From Streptomyces adustus (lineage in GTDB: Bacteria > Actinomycetota > Actinomycetes > Streptomycetales > Streptomycetaceae), in contig NZ_VJZD01000067.1 of NCBI RefSeq assembly GCF_009377175.1, positions 1 to 39,251 of the forward strand: a stretch of 39,251 nt of DNA, read 5' to 3'. Under the pieces are notes generated by a model. The model was not told the DNA's origin. It did not search any database and saw only the letters and a list, made by a program, of their open reading frames with translations. Numbering within the stretch: position 1 is the first letter of the stretch; every line of letters begins with the position of its first letter. Shown one piece after another: positions 14,759 through 22,572 of the stretch. The translations under genes and the position numbers were made by a program.

Positions 14759-16147
14759 ATGAAGGCACACGACGGCATGTACATCGACGGCGCCTGGCGC
14801 CCCGCCGCCGGCCAGGACGTGATCGAGGTCGTCAACCCGGCCGACGAGCAGGTCCTCGGCACGGTCCCCGCGGGCACCGCCCTGGACGTCGACACCGCCG
14901 TACGGGCCGCCCGCGCCGCCCTGCCGGGCTGGGCCGCCACCGCGCCGGCCGAGCGGGCCGCCCGGCTGGGCGCCCTGCGGGACGTCCTGGTGGCCCGCGC
15001 GGAGGAGATCGCCGCGACCGTCACCGCGGAACTCGGCTCGCCCCTGGAGTTCTCGCGGGCCGTCCACGCGGGCGTCCCGGTCGCGGTCGCGGGCTCGTAC
15101 GCCGACCTCGCGGCGACGTACGCCTTCGAGGAGAAGGTCGGCAACTCCACCGTCCACCACGAGCCGGTCGGCGTGGTCGGCGCGATCACCCCCTGGAACT
15201 ACCCCCTCCACCAGATCGTCGCCAAGGTCGCCCCGGCCCTCGCGGCGGGCTGCACGGTCGTCCTGAAGCCCGCCGAGGACACCCCCCTCACCGCCCAGCT
15301 CTTCGCCGAGGCGGTGCACGAGGCAGGGGTCCCCGCGGGCGTCTTCAACCTCGTCACCGGCCTCGGACCGGTGGCCGGCCAGGCGCTCGCCGAGCACCCG
15401 GGCGTCGACCTCGTCTCCTTCACCGGATCGACGGCTGTCGGCAGGCGGATCGGTGCCGCGGCCGGAGCCGCCGTCAAGAAGGTGGCCCTGGAGCTCGGCG
15501 GCAAGTCCGCCAACGTCATCCTGCCCGGAGCCGACCTCGCCAGGGCGGTGAAGGTCGGCGTCGCCAACGTGATGTCCAACTCCGGTCAGACGTGCAGCGC
15601 CTGGACCCGCATGCTGGTGCACACCGAGCAGTACGAGGAGGCCGTCGCGCTCGCCGCCGAGGCCGCCGCAAAGTACGGCGACCGGATCGGCCCGCTCGTC
15701 AACGCCAAGCAGCAGGAGCGGGTGCGCGGTTACATCGACAAGGGCGTGGCGGAGGGTGCGCGGCTGGTCGCCGGTGGCAGCGAATCCCCGCGTGAACAGG
15801 GGTACTTCGTCGCCCCGACGGTCTTCGCCGACGTCACCCCCGACATGGCGATCGCGCAGGAGGAGATCTTCGGCCCGGTCCTGTCGATCCTGCGCTACGA
15901 GGACGAGGAGGAGGCGCTGCGGATCGCCAACGGCACGGTCTACGGCCTCGCGGGCGCCGTCTGGGCCGGGGACGAGGAGGAGGCGGTGGCCTTCGCCCGC
16001 CGGATGGAGACCGGCCAGGTCGACATCAACGGAGGGCGGTTCAACCCGCTGGCCCCCTTCGGCGGCTACAAGCAGTCGGGCGTCGGCCGTGAACTCGGCA
16101 CGCACGGCCTGTCCGAGTACCTCCAGACCAAGTCCCTCCAGTTCTAG
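14759..16147 (+). CDS. NAD(P)-dependent aldehyde dehydrogenase
   Basis: A 462-residue cytosolic enzyme oxidising an aldehyde to the acid. The general base is Glu245 (ALELGGKSAN), the nucleophile Cys279 (SNSGQTCSAW), and the nucleotide-binding GS motif is FTGSTAVGRRIG. The C-terminal family motif PFGGYKQSGVGRELG is intact. Length is slightly shorter than the ~480-500 norm but no domain is missing. The ATG at 14759 has GGGAGGA five nt upstream. An alcohol dehydrogenase follows 80 nt later, so the pair could convert an alcohol through the aldehyde to the acid. The upstream palindrome suggests control by the TetR at 19126-19767. The exact substrate is not readable. Confidence 0.93.
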   Translation: MKAHDGMYIDGAWRPAAGQDVIEVVNPADEQVLGTVPAGTALDVDTAVRAARAALPGWAATAPAERAARLGALRDVLVARAEEIAATVTAELGSPLEFSRAVHAGVPVAVAGSYADLAATYAFEEKVGNSTVHHEPVGVVGAITPWNYPLHQIVAKVAPALAAGCTVVLKPAEDTPLTAQLFAEAVHEAGVPAGVFNLVTGLGPVAGQALAEHPGVDLVSFTGSTAVGRRIGAAAGAAVKKVALELGGKSANVILPGADLARAVKVGVANVMSNSGQTCSAWTRMLVHTEQYEEAVALAAEAAAKYGDRIGPLVNAKQQERVRGYIDKGVAEGARLVAGGSESPREQGYFVAPTVFADVTPDMAIAQEEIFGPVLSILRYEDEEEALRIANGTVYGLAGAVWAGDEEEAVAFARRMETGQVDINGGRFNPLAPFGGYKQSGVGRELGTHGLSEYLQTKSLQF

Positions 16148-16215
16148 GCACTCCGGTTCCGGCCCGCCCGGTTCCCGTCCCGGTCCGTCCAGTTCCAGTC
16201 CGCCCAGTTCCAGGG
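16148..16215 (+). repeat. Degenerate tandem repeat between aldehyde and alcohol dehydrogenase genes
   Basis: Starting at the stop codon, the 80-nt gap is filled with imperfect copies of a pyrimidine-rich unit built on GTTCC and CCGCCC or CCGTCC (clearest pair: GTCCGTCCAGTTCCA and GTCCGCCCAGTTCCA). The ribosome binding site GGGGAG of the alcohol dehydrogenase follows. No hairpin or promoter is evident, so the two genes are probably one transcript. Confidence 0.55.
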
Positions 16216-16227
16216 GAGTCACCTGTC

Positions 16228-17310
16228 ATGGCTGTCCGTGCCGCCGTCCTGCCCGCCATCGGCTCCGCGCTGGAGATCACCGAGATCGAGCTGCCCGAGC
16301 CCGGCCCCGGCCACGTCCGGGTGCGGCTCGCCGCCGCCGGGGTCTGCCACTCCGACCTGTCCCTGTCCGACGGCACCATGCGGGTGCCGGTTCCCGCGGT
16401 CCTCGGCCACGAGGGCGCGGGCACGGTCGTCGCCGTCGGCGAGGGGGTGACCGGGTTCTCGGCCGGAGCCGAGGTCGTCCTCAACTGGGCGCCAGCCTGC
16501 GGGAGTTGTCACGCCTGTTCGCTCGGTGAGGTCTGGCTGTGCGCCAACGCCCTGAACGGCGCCGCGGACGTGTACGCCCGTACCGTGGACGGCGTCGCAC
16601 TGCATCCCGGTCTCAACGTCGCCGCGTTCGCCGAGGAGACCGTGGTGCCCGCGTCCTGCCTGCTGCCGGCCCCGCCGGGCGTGCCGCTCGCCGACGCGGC
16701 CCTCCTCGGCTGCGCGGTCCTCACCGGTTACGGAGCCGTCCACCACTCGGCGCAGGTGCGGCGCGGCGAGACGGTGGCGGTGTTCGGCGCCGGGGGAGTG
16801 GGCCTGGCCGCGCTCCAGGCGGCCCGGATCGCCGGAGCCTCACGGATCATCGCCGTCGACGTCTCCCCGGCGAAGGAGGAACTGGCGCGCGCGGCGGGCG
16901 CCACCGACTACGTCGTCGCCTCCGACACCACCGCCCGCGAGATCCGCGCCCTCACCGGCCGGGCGGGCGTCGACGTCGCCGTCGAGTGCGTGGGCCGGGC
17001 CGTCACCATCCGCACCGCCTGGGAGTCCACCCGCCGCGGCGGGCGCACCACGGTCGTCGGTATCGGAGGCAAGGACCAGCAGGTCACCTTCAACGCCCTG
17101 GAGCTCTTCCACTGGGGCCGCACCCTCTCCGGCTGCGTCTACGGCAACGCGAACCCGGCGGTCGACCTGCCCGTCCTGGCCGAGCACGTCCGCGCCGGCC
17201 GCCTGGACCTGGGCGCCCTGGTCACCGAACGGATCGGCCTGGAGGGCATCCCGGCGGCGTTCGAGAACATGCTGGCGGGCAAGGGCGGCCGGGCGCTGGT
17301 GGTGTTCTGA
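16228..17310 (+). CDS. Zinc-dependent alcohol dehydrogenase (MDR family)
   Basis: A 360-residue medium-chain dehydrogenase. Catalytic zinc ligands Cys40 (GVCHSD) and His61-Glu62 (GHEGAG) are present, as are the four structural zinc cysteines 91, 94, 97 and 105 (CGSCHACSLGEVWLC). The Rossmann fold has VAVFGAGGVGLAAL at about 185-200, ending in an acidic residue (IIAVD) that favours NAD+. It resembles class III / AdhB-like enzymes in length. GGGGAG lies upstream of the ATG. It follows the aldehyde dehydrogenase and probably feeds it. It ends 10 nt from the convergent EamA gene. Confidence 0.93.
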   Translation: MAVRAAVLPAIGSALEITEIELPEPGPGHVRVRLAAAGVCHSDLSLSDGTMRVPVPAVLGHEGAGTVVAVGEGVTGFSAGAEVVLNWAPACGSCHACSLGEVWLCANALNGAADVYARTVDGVALHPGLNVAAFAEETVVPASCLLPAPPGVPLADAALLGCAVLTGYGAVHHSAQVRRGETVAVFGAGGVGLAALQAARIAGASRIIAVDVSPAKEELARAAGATDYVVASDTTAREIRALTGRAGVDVAVECVGRAVTIRTAWESTRRGGRTTVVGIGGKDQQVTFNALELFHWGRTLSGCVYGNANPAVDLPVLAEHVRAGRLDLGALVTERIGLEGIPAAFENMLAGKGGRALVVF

Positions 17311-17320
17311 GGCCCGCGAC

Positions 17321-18277
17321 TCAGGACACCTGCTCCTGCTCCTGTTCCGGCCGTGGCGCGGCGGCCGGAGCGGCAGCGGGTGCGACGGCAGGCCGCCGTG
17401 TCCGCGACCGCGACACCGCCACACCCGCCAGGCACAGCGCCCCGCCCGCCAGGGTGAGCACACCCGGCACCTCGCCCAGCACCAGCCAGGACATCAGCAC
17501 GACCAGCGCGGGCACCGCGTACGTCGTCGCGCCCATGCGGCCCGCCGTCGTACGGGCCAGGGCGTACGCCCAGGTCGTGAAGGCGAGCGCGGTCGGGAAC
17601 AGGCCCAGGTAGACCATGTTCAGCGTGGCGGACAGCGGGGCCTCGCCCGCCTCCCACACCAGCTGTCCGGTGAACGGCAGGCAGACCACCGCGCCGACCA
17701 GGCACCCGAACGTCGTCACCTGGAGCGCGCTCGCCCGCTCCAGGGCCGGCTTCTGGGTCACCACCCCGCCCGCGTAGGCGACCGCGGCCAGCAGGCACAG
17801 CACCACCCCGAGGGCCGAGGAGCCGCCCCCGCCCGACATCGACAGGCCCACGGTCACCGCACCCGCGAACGACACCGCCATGCCCGCGACCAGCCGCGGC
17901 GACAGCGCGTCGCCGAGCAGCCGCGCGCCGAGCACGGCGATCAGCAGCGGGCCGATGTTCACGACCAGCGCCGCCGTGCCCGCGTCGACCTGCTGCTCGC
18001 CCCAGTTGAGCACCACCATGTAGAAGCCGAACCACAGCACCCCGGACACCGCTATCCGGCGCCAGGCCGACCGCGGCGGCAGCCCCTCCCGCCGTACGGC
18101 CCAGAGCGCCCCCAGCGCGAGTGCGCCCGTCAGCAGCCGCCCGAGCGCCAGCGCGCCCGGCGAGTACGCGGCGCCCGCGCTGCGGATCGAGACGAAGGCG
18201 GAGGCCCACAGCACGACGGTGACGGTGGCCGCCCCGGCGGCGAGCAGCCCCGTACGGGCGGGTGGTGCGGTGTTCAT
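17321..18277 (-). CDS. EamA/DMT family transporter
   Basis: A 318-residue membrane protein with about ten hydrophobic helices arranged as two EamA repeats (the first opens VVLWASAFVSIRSAG, the second near ALGVVLCLLAAVAYAGGV). The family exports amino acids, metabolites or drugs; the substrate cannot be told. The cytoplasmic tail is Ala/Pro-rich and ends EQEQEQVS, encoded by a hexanucleotide repeat. Two adjacent ATGs (18280 and 18277) are possible; the second has AGGAG at better spacing. An ArsR-like regulator gene lies 78 nt upstream in the same direction and may control it. Confidence 0.87.
   Translation of the reverse strand: MNTAPPARTGLLAAGAATVTVVLWASAFVSIRSAGAAYSPGALALGRLLTGALALGALWAVRREGLPPRSAWRRIAVSGVLWFGFYMVVLNWGEQQVDAGTAALVVNIGPLLIAVLGARLLGDALSPRLVAGMAVSFAGAVTVGLSMSGGGGSSALGVVLCLLAAVAYAGGVVTQKPALERASALQVTTFGCLVGAVVCLPFTGQLVWEAGEAPLSATLNMVYLGLFPTALAFTTWAYALARTTAGRMGATTYAVPALVVLMSWLVLGEVPGVLTLAGGALCLAGVAVSRSRTRRPAVAPAAAPAAAPRPEQEQEQVS
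17330..17347 (-). repeat. Hexanucleotide repeat encoding the EamA C-terminus
   Basis: CTGCTC-CTGCTC-CTGTTC on the plus strand (three 6-nt units) encodes the EQEQEQ tail just before the stop codon. It can expand or contract by slippage without a frameshift. Confidence 0.7.
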
Positions 18278-18355
18278 CATGCTCCTGAGAGTAGGTGGGG
18301 CCGGATCGGCCCGACCGGCGGATTTCGGACCGGGCAGTGACGGCGCGGGCGCTGC

Positions 18356-19066
18356 TCAGCGCAGTGCAGACGCCTCGATGCCCAGCAGTTCCGACAGCGC
18401 GCGCTCGCCCGCCGCCGTCACCTTCACGGCCCGCTCGGTGCCGATGCGCACGCACCAGCCCGCGTCCAGGGCGTGCCGGCACAGCGCCGCGCCCGCGACG
18501 CCCGCGAGATGGGGGCGGCGCTCGGTCCAGTCGAGGCAGCCGCGGGCCAGCGGCCGTCGGCCGTGCCGGTCCAGACCGATGCCCGCGGCGGCGAACCAGC
18601 GCACGCCCGCGTCCGTGAGGGCGAACCCGGTGTCCTGGCGCAGCAGTCCGCGCCCGGTCAGCGCGTCGGTGACCACGATGCCCAGGCGTCCGGCGAGATG
18701 GTCGTAGCAGGTGCGGCCGCGGGCCATCGCGGACCCGGCGCTCGATTCGCGCAGGCTGCGCGGCTGCCGGGCGGCCCGGGGCGCGAGGGGGGCCGCCAGA
18801 TCCTCCACCAGGTGGGCGATCCGGGCGTCGGCCAGCCGGACATAGCGGTGCCGTCCCTGGCGTTCCTCGGTGAGCAGCCCGCCCGCGACCAGGCGGTTCA
18901 GGTGCTCGCTCAGCGTCGACGCGGCGACGCCGGCGTGCCGGGCCAGTTCCCCGGCGGTCCACGCGCGCCCGTCGAGCAGTGCGAGCAGACAGGCCGCCCG
19001 GGTCTCGTCGGCGATCAGCGCGGCGAACCCGGCCAGTGCCGCGGCCTGCGGGTCGGTGGTGGTCAT
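18356..19066 (-). CDS. ArsR-like winged helix-turn-helix regulator
   Basis: A 236-residue protein. The first ~100 residues form an ArsR-type winged helix (ADETRAACLLALLDGRAWTA; recognition helix ARHAGVAASTLSEHLNRLVA; wing ERQGRHRYVRL). The remaining ~140 residues are a second domain found in longer ArsR-like streptomycete regulators, with cysteines (RGRTCYDHLAG, LARGCLDW, GAALCRHALDAGWC) but no classic metal site. ATG 19066 is chosen over 19078; neither has a strong ribosome site. It stands just upstream of the EamA transporter and may regulate it. The inducer is unknown. Confidence 0.82.
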   Translation of the reverse strand: MTTTDPQAAALAGFAALIADETRAACLLALLDGRAWTAGELARHAGVAASTLSEHLNRLVAGGLLTEERQGRHRYVRLADARIAHLVEDLAAPLAPRAARQPRSLRESSAGSAMARGRTCYDHLAGRLGIVVTDALTGRGLLRQDTGFALTDAGVRWFAAAGIGLDRHGRRPLARGCLDWTERRPHLAGVAGAALCRHALDAGWCVRIGTERAVKVTAAGERALSELLGIEASALR

Positions 19067-19125
19067 GGGTTCCAGCATGGGACACGCACGCTTCGGCGCC
19101 CGCCGAACTGTCCGCCGGACCGGGC

Positions 19126-19767
19126 CTACGCGCTCTGCCGTACCTGCGCGTACTGCTGCGCCAAGCCGTCCAGCAGGGCCGTCAGGCCGGTCTCGAAGGC
19201 CCGCTCGTCGATCTTCTCCTGCTGGTCGGCCAGGAGGTGGGCCTGTCCGAGGTGGGGGTAGTCGGCCGGGTCGTAGGCGCTGGCGTCGTCCACGAAACCG
19301 CCGGCGAACGAGCCGAGCGCGGAGCCCATCACGAAGTACCGCATCAGCGCGCCGATCGAGGTGGCCTGCGCGGGCGGCCAGCCCGCCGCGACCATCGCGC
19401 CGTAGACCGCGTCCGCGAGCCGCAGACCGGCCGGGCGGCGGCCGGGGCCGTGGGCCAGCACCGGGACGATGTTCGGGTGCGCACGGAGGGCGGCCCGGTA
19501 GGAGACGGCCCAGTCATGCAGGGCGGTCCGCCAGTCCCGGCCGTCCTCGAACATCGACAGGTCGACCTGGGCGCTGACCGAGTCGGCGACCGCCTCCAGG
19601 ATCTCGTCCTTGGTGCTGAAGTGGTTGTAGAGGGAGGGCCCGCTCACCCCCAGTTCGGCGGCGAGCCGCCGGGTGGAGACGGCGGCCAGGCCCTCCGCGT
19701 CCACGAGCGTGCGGGCCGCCCCGACGATCCGGTCGGTGCTGAGGAGGGGCTTGCGCGGTCGGGCCAT
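19126..19767 (-). CDS. TetR family regulator, divergent to acyl-CoA dehydrogenase
   Basis: A 213-residue protein. The TetR DNA-binding domain spans residues ~10-60 (VSTRRLAAELGVSGPSLYNH, then FSTKDEILEAVAD). The C-terminal part (residues ~80-205) resembles the TetR C-terminal ligand domain with an aromatic-rich pocket. The ATG at 19767 is preferred over 19776: a -10 hexamer TACTAT (19780-19775) ends seven nt before it, so the mRNA may be leaderless. The 23-bp palindrome at 19792-19814 covers both divergent promoters, so autoregulation and control of the dehydrogenase are likely. A near-identical site at 14694 extends the proposed regulon to the aldehyde/alcohol dehydrogenase pair. Confidence 0.88.
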   Translation of the reverse strand: MARPRKPLLSTDRIVGAARTLVDAEGLAAVSTRRLAAELGVSGPSLYNHFSTKDEILEAVADSVSAQVDLSMFEDGRDWRTALHDWAVSYRAALRAHPNIVPVLAHGPGRRPAGLRLADAVYGAMVAAGWPPAQATSIGALMRYFVMGSALGSFAGGFVDDASAYDPADYPHLGQAHLLADQQEKIDERAFETGLTALLDGLAQQYAQVRQSA

Positions 19768-19791
19768 GGCGCACATAGTAGGGCTGCAACC

Positions 19792-19814
19792 TTAAACTAG
19801 CAGTGCTAATTTAA
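19792..19814. promoter_or_regulatory. 23-bp TetR-type operator in the divergent TetR / acyl-CoA dehydrogenase promoter
   Basis: The palindrome is centred on G19803 and only the pair 19797/19809 is mismatched. The core is TAGCA-G-TGCTA, flanked by TTAAA and TTTAA. It overlaps TAATTT (19807-19812), a possible -10 for the dehydrogenase, and lies over the -35 region expected for the TetR gene. Fifteen of 19 central bases equal the site at 14694-14712. Confidence 0.75.
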
Positions 19815-19840
19815 ATGTCTGTGATGGGGAGTGACCCGAC

Positions 19841-20992
19841 GTGAACCTGGAGCTCAGCGAGGAGCAGACCGCGGTCCGGCGGCTCGCCCGGGACTTCGTG
19901 GAGCGCGAGATCGCCCCGCACGTGATCGCCTGGGACCGGGCCGAGGAGGTCGACCGGGGCATCGTGAAGAAGCTCGGCGAGGTCGGCTTCCTGGGTCTGA
20001 CGATCGACGAGGAGTACGGCGGCTCGGGCGGCGACCACCTCGCGTACTGCCTGGTCACCGAGGAGCTCGGCCGCGGCGACTCGTCGGTGCGCGGGATCGT
20101 CTCGGTCTCGCTCGGCCTGGTCGCCAAGACCATCGCCGCCTGGGGCGACGAGGAGCAGAAGCGGCGCTGGCTGCCGGGGCTGACCTCCGGTGAGCACGTG
20201 GGCTGCTTCGGGCTGACCGAACCCGGCACCGGCTCCGACGCCGGGAACCTCGCCACGCGCGCGGTCCGCGACGGCGACGAGTACGTCGTCAACGGCACCA
20301 AGATGTTCATCACCAACGGCACCTGGGCCGACGTCGTCCTGCTGTTCGCCCGCTCCACCGACGCCCCCGGCCACCACGGCGTCTCCGCCTTCCTGGTGCC
20401 GGCCGACACCCCCGGCCTGACCCGGCGCGCGGTCCACGGCAAGCTCGGTCTGCGCGGCCAGGCCACCGCCGAACTGGTGCTGGAGGACGTCCGCGTGCCC
20501 GCGTCCGCGATGCTCGGGCCCGAGGGCAAGGGCTTCACGGTCGCCATGTCGGCGCTCGCCAAGGGCCGGATGTCGGTCGCGGCGGGCTGTGTCGGCATAG
20601 CCCAGGCGGCGCTGGACGTCGCGGTGAAGTACGCCGGTGAGCGCGAGCAGTTCGGCAGGACCATCGCCCACCACCAGCTCGTCCAGGAACTGCTCAGCGA
20701 CATCGCCGTGGACGTGGACGCCGCCCGGCTGCTGACCTGGCGCGTGGCCGACCTGGTCGACCGCGGTCTGCCCTTCGCCACCGAGTCGTCCAAGGCCAAG
20801 CTGTTCGCCTCGGAGGCGGCGGTGCGCGCCGCGAACAACGCCCTCCAGGTCTTCGGCGGCTACGGCTACATCGACGAGTACCCGGCGGGCAAGCTGCTGC
20901 GCGACGCCCGCGTGATGACCCTCTACGAGGGCACCAGCCAGATCCAGAAGCTGGTCATCGGACGTGCGCTGACCGGGGTCTCGGCTTTCTGA
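19841..20992 (+). CDS. Acyl-CoA dehydrogenase
   Basis: A 383-residue FAD flavoenzyme that introduces the alpha-beta double bond into an acyl-CoA, standard family length. The helical N-domain is followed by the FAD signature GCFGLTEPGTGSDAGNL, and the C-terminal domain carries the catalytic base Glu363 (LYEGTSQIQ) and FGGYGYIDEYPAGKLLRDAR. This arrangement is that of short-chain or branched-chain enzymes. The start is GTG at 19841 with GGGGAG nine nt upstream. It is divergent from and probably repressed by the TetR at 19126-19767. A strong hairpin follows. Chain-length specificity cannot be read. Confidence 0.95.
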   Translation: MNLELSEEQTAVRRLARDFVEREIAPHVIAWDRAEEVDRGIVKKLGEVGFLGLTIDEEYGGSGGDHLAYCLVTEELGRGDSSVRGIVSVSLGLVAKTIAAWGDEEQKRRWLPGLTSGEHVGCFGLTEPGTGSDAGNLATRAVRDGDEYVVNGTKMFITNGTWADVVLLFARSTDAPGHHGVSAFLVPADTPGLTRRAVHGKLGLRGQATAELVLEDVRVPASAMLGPEGKGFTVAMSALAKGRMSVAAGCVGIAQAALDVAVKYAGEREQFGRTIAHHQLVQELLSDIAVDVDAARLLTWRVADLVDRGLPFATESSKAKLFASEAAVRAANNALQVFGGYGYIDEYPAGKLLRDARVMTLYEGTSQIQKLVIGRALTGVSAF

Positions 20993-21020
20993 GTACCTGT
21001 CCGTACGTCCCTGAGTACCC

Positions 21021-21050
21021 CGGCGGATGTGGCGTGGGCCACGTCCGCCG
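21021..21050 (+). terminator. Terminator hairpin after the acyl-CoA dehydrogenase
   Basis: A 13-bp stem (CGGCGGATGTGGC with GCCACGTCCGCCG, one T-G wobble) closes on a GTGG loop 28 nt after the stop. It lacks a T run, as is common in Streptomyces. It ends 11 nt before the YiaAB start, so that gene would need its own transcription start or read-through. Confidence 0.75.
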
Positions 21051-21061
21051 ATGCTCGTCGC

Positions 21062-21307
21062 ATGACTGACGCATCCGGCAAGCAGCAGAACACGGCCGCC
21101 TTCTACGGTCAGGCCGTCGCCTCCTTCTCCCTCGCCATGGCCGCCACCGCGATCGGCATCTTCAAGCTGCACGCCGACGCCTGGGTCCGGGCCTTTCTGG
21201 GCATCGCCGTCCTCTATCTGGTCACTTCGGCCTTCACCCTGGCCAAGGTCGTCCGCGACCGCCAGGAGGCCTCGGCCCGGCCGTACAGCCCCTTCGAGAA
21301 GCTCTGA
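21062..21307 (+). CDS. YiaA/YiaB-family two-helix membrane protein
   Basis: An 81-residue inner-membrane protein matching the YiaAB two-helix domain: TAAFYGQAVASFSLAMAATA is helix one, WVRAFLGIAVLYLVTSAFTL is helix two, and KVVRDRQE follows. The role of the family is unknown. The ATG at 21062 begins MTDASGKQQN; the frame is open further upstream but that part would cross the terminator stem. No good ribosome site is visible. Its final codons PFEKL and the stop are the first unit of a 24-nt tandem repeat. Confidence 0.8.
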   Translation: MTDASGKQQNTAAFYGQAVASFSLAMAATAIGIFKLHADAWVRAFLGIAVLYLVTSAFTLAKVVRDRQEASARPYSPFEKL

Positions 21308-21359
21308 GCACGGCCCTTCGAGAAGTTCTGAGCACGGCCCTTCGAAAAGCTCCGAGCGG
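21290..21359 (+). repeat. 24-nt tandem repeat spanning the YiaAB stop codon (2.9 copies)
   Basis: Units start at 21290, 21314 and 21338, each beginning CCCTTCGA(G/A)AAG. The first unit includes the last codons PFEKL and the TGA; the second repeats them in frame as PFEKF-stop. The period is a multiple of three, so the reading frame and back-up stop are preserved. Each unit can form a small CTTC-GA-GAAG hairpin. Confidence 0.85.
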
Positions 21360-21364
21360 GCACA

Positions 21365-21380
21365 CTAAGCGAGCGCTCAG
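21365..21380. promoter_or_regulatory. CTAAGC-N4-GCTCAG operator upstream of a TetR gene
   Basis: CTAAGCGAGCGCTCAG is an inverted repeat with one mismatch, ten nt upstream of a -10-like TATGGT (21390-21395), thus over the -35 region of the TetR gene at 21428. It has the same architecture as CTAAGCAACTGCTTAG at 22573-22588 before the MaoC gene, implying one regulator for both. Confidence 0.65.
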
Positions 21381-21427
21381 CTTCGGCGGTATGGTGTAGC
21401 TCCGGTACCGAGAGGGGCGAGCGAGCG

Positions 21428-22069
21428 ATGAGTACGGCGGAGGACACGGCCGGCGGCGAGGCCGAGGCGTGGGGCCAGGTCACCCCTGACGCGGCCCGGC
21501 GGCTGCTGGTGGCCGCCGTGGAGGCCTTCGCCGAGCGCGGCTACCACGCGACGACGACCCGTGACATCGCGGGCCGCGCGGGGATGAGCCCGGCCGCCCT
21601 CTACATCCACTACAAGACCAAGGAAGAGCTGCTCCACCGGATCAGCCGGATCGGTCACGACAAGGCGCTCGACATCCTGCGCACGGCGGCCCGGGGCGAG
21701 GGTGACGCGACCCGACGGCTCGCCGACGCCGTGAGCTCCTTCGTGCGCTGGCACGCCGGGGGGCGCACCACCGCGCGGGTCGTGCAGTACGAACTGGACT
21801 CGCTCGGCCCGGACGCCCGTGCCGAGATCCTCGCCCTGCGCCGCCAGGTCGACGCCGAGGTGCGCGGGATCGTCGAGGACGGGGTGGCGTCCGGCGAGTT
21901 CGACGTGCCGGACGTGCACGGCACCACCATCGCCGTGCTCTCCCTGTGCATCGACGTGGCCCGCTGGTTCAACGTCGACGGCCCGCAGACGCCCGACGAG
22001 GTCGGCGCGCTGTACGCCGACCTCGTGCTGCGGATGGTCGGGGCGAAGCAGTCGCCCGCTCAGACGTAG
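21428..22069 (+). CDS. TetR family regulator paired with MaoC dehydratase
   Basis: A 213-residue protein whose TetR domain lies at residues ~22-70 (AVEAFAERGYHATTTRDIAG, then GMSPAALYIHYKTKEELLHR). The C-terminal domain (RVVQYELDSLGPDARAEILA) resembles regulators of fatty acid or sterol catabolism of the KstR2 kind, only by general appearance. GAGAGGGGCGAG precedes the ATG. Its last 10 nt overlap the 3' end of the convergent MaoC gene. Matching palindromes stand before both genes, so it probably represses itself and maoC until an acyl-CoA or acid signal releases it. Confidence 0.9.
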   Translation: MSTAEDTAGGEAEAWGQVTPDAARRLLVAAVEAFAERGYHATTTRDIAGRAGMSPAALYIHYKTKEELLHRISRIGHDKALDILRTAARGEGDATRRLADAVSSFVRWHAGGRTTARVVQYELDSLGPDARAEILALRRQVDAEVRGIVEDGVASGEFDVPDVHGTTIAVLSLCIDVARWFNVDGPQTPDEVGALYADLVLRMVGAKQSPAQT

Positions 22070-22521
22070 TACCGGGACACCGACTCCGCCACGCACACCG
22101 GCTTGTCGCCGCCCTCGCGCTCCACGATGAAGGCGACGGCGACCTGTACGCCACCGGGCACGTCGTCGACGCCGGTGATGGTCGCCGTCGCGCGCAGCCG
22201 CGAGCCGACCGGGACGGGGGCGGGGAAGCGGACCTTGTTGGTGCCGTAGTTGACGCCCATCTTGACGCCCTCGACCGAGATCAGCTGGGGTCCGAACAGC
22301 GGCAGCAGCGACAGGGTCAGGTACCCGTGGGCGATGGTGGTCCCGAACGGGCCCGAGGCCGCCTTCTCCGGGTCGACGTGGATCCACTGGTGGTCGCCCG
22401 TGGCCTCGGCGAACAGGTCGATCCGCTTCTGGTCGACCTCCTGCCAGTCGGTGTACCCCAGCTGCTCGCCCACCGCAGCCTTCAGCTCGTCGGCTGACGT
22501 GAAGATCCTCGGCTCTGCCAT
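22060..22521 (-). CDS. MaoC-like (R)-specific enoyl-CoA hydratase/dehydratase
   Basis: A 153-residue single hot-dog protein. The hydratase motif is intact: Asp43 and His48 in FAEATGDHQWIHVDPEKA, followed by the GPFGTTIAHGYLTLSLLP segment. The enzyme hydrates enoyl-CoA to an (R)-3-hydroxyacyl-CoA, or the reverse, in fatty acid or polyhydroxyalkanoate metabolism. The start MAEPRIF at 22521 is supported by GAGAGG seven nt upstream; the frame is open a further 15 codons but without support. Its promoter holds a consensus TTGACA (22616-22611) and the CTAAGC palindrome. Its 3' end overlaps the TetR gene by 10 nt. Confidence 0.92.
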   Translation of the reverse strand: MAEPRIFTSADELKAAVGEQLGYTDWQEVDQKRIDLFAEATGDHQWIHVDPEKAASGPFGTTIAHGYLTLSLLPLFGPQLISVEGVKMGVNYGTNKVRFPAPVPVGSRLRATATITGVDDVPGGVQVAVAFIVEREGGDKPVCVAESVSRYYV

Positions 22522-22572
22522 GTCCCGGCCTCTCGCATCACGGATGTCCCGTTGAGGTGTTCCCACTTATGT

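Noticed and set aside
22545..22560. SoxR box
   Set aside because: Only one TTGAGG half-site is seen near 22551, without the matching CCTCAA half at the right distance.
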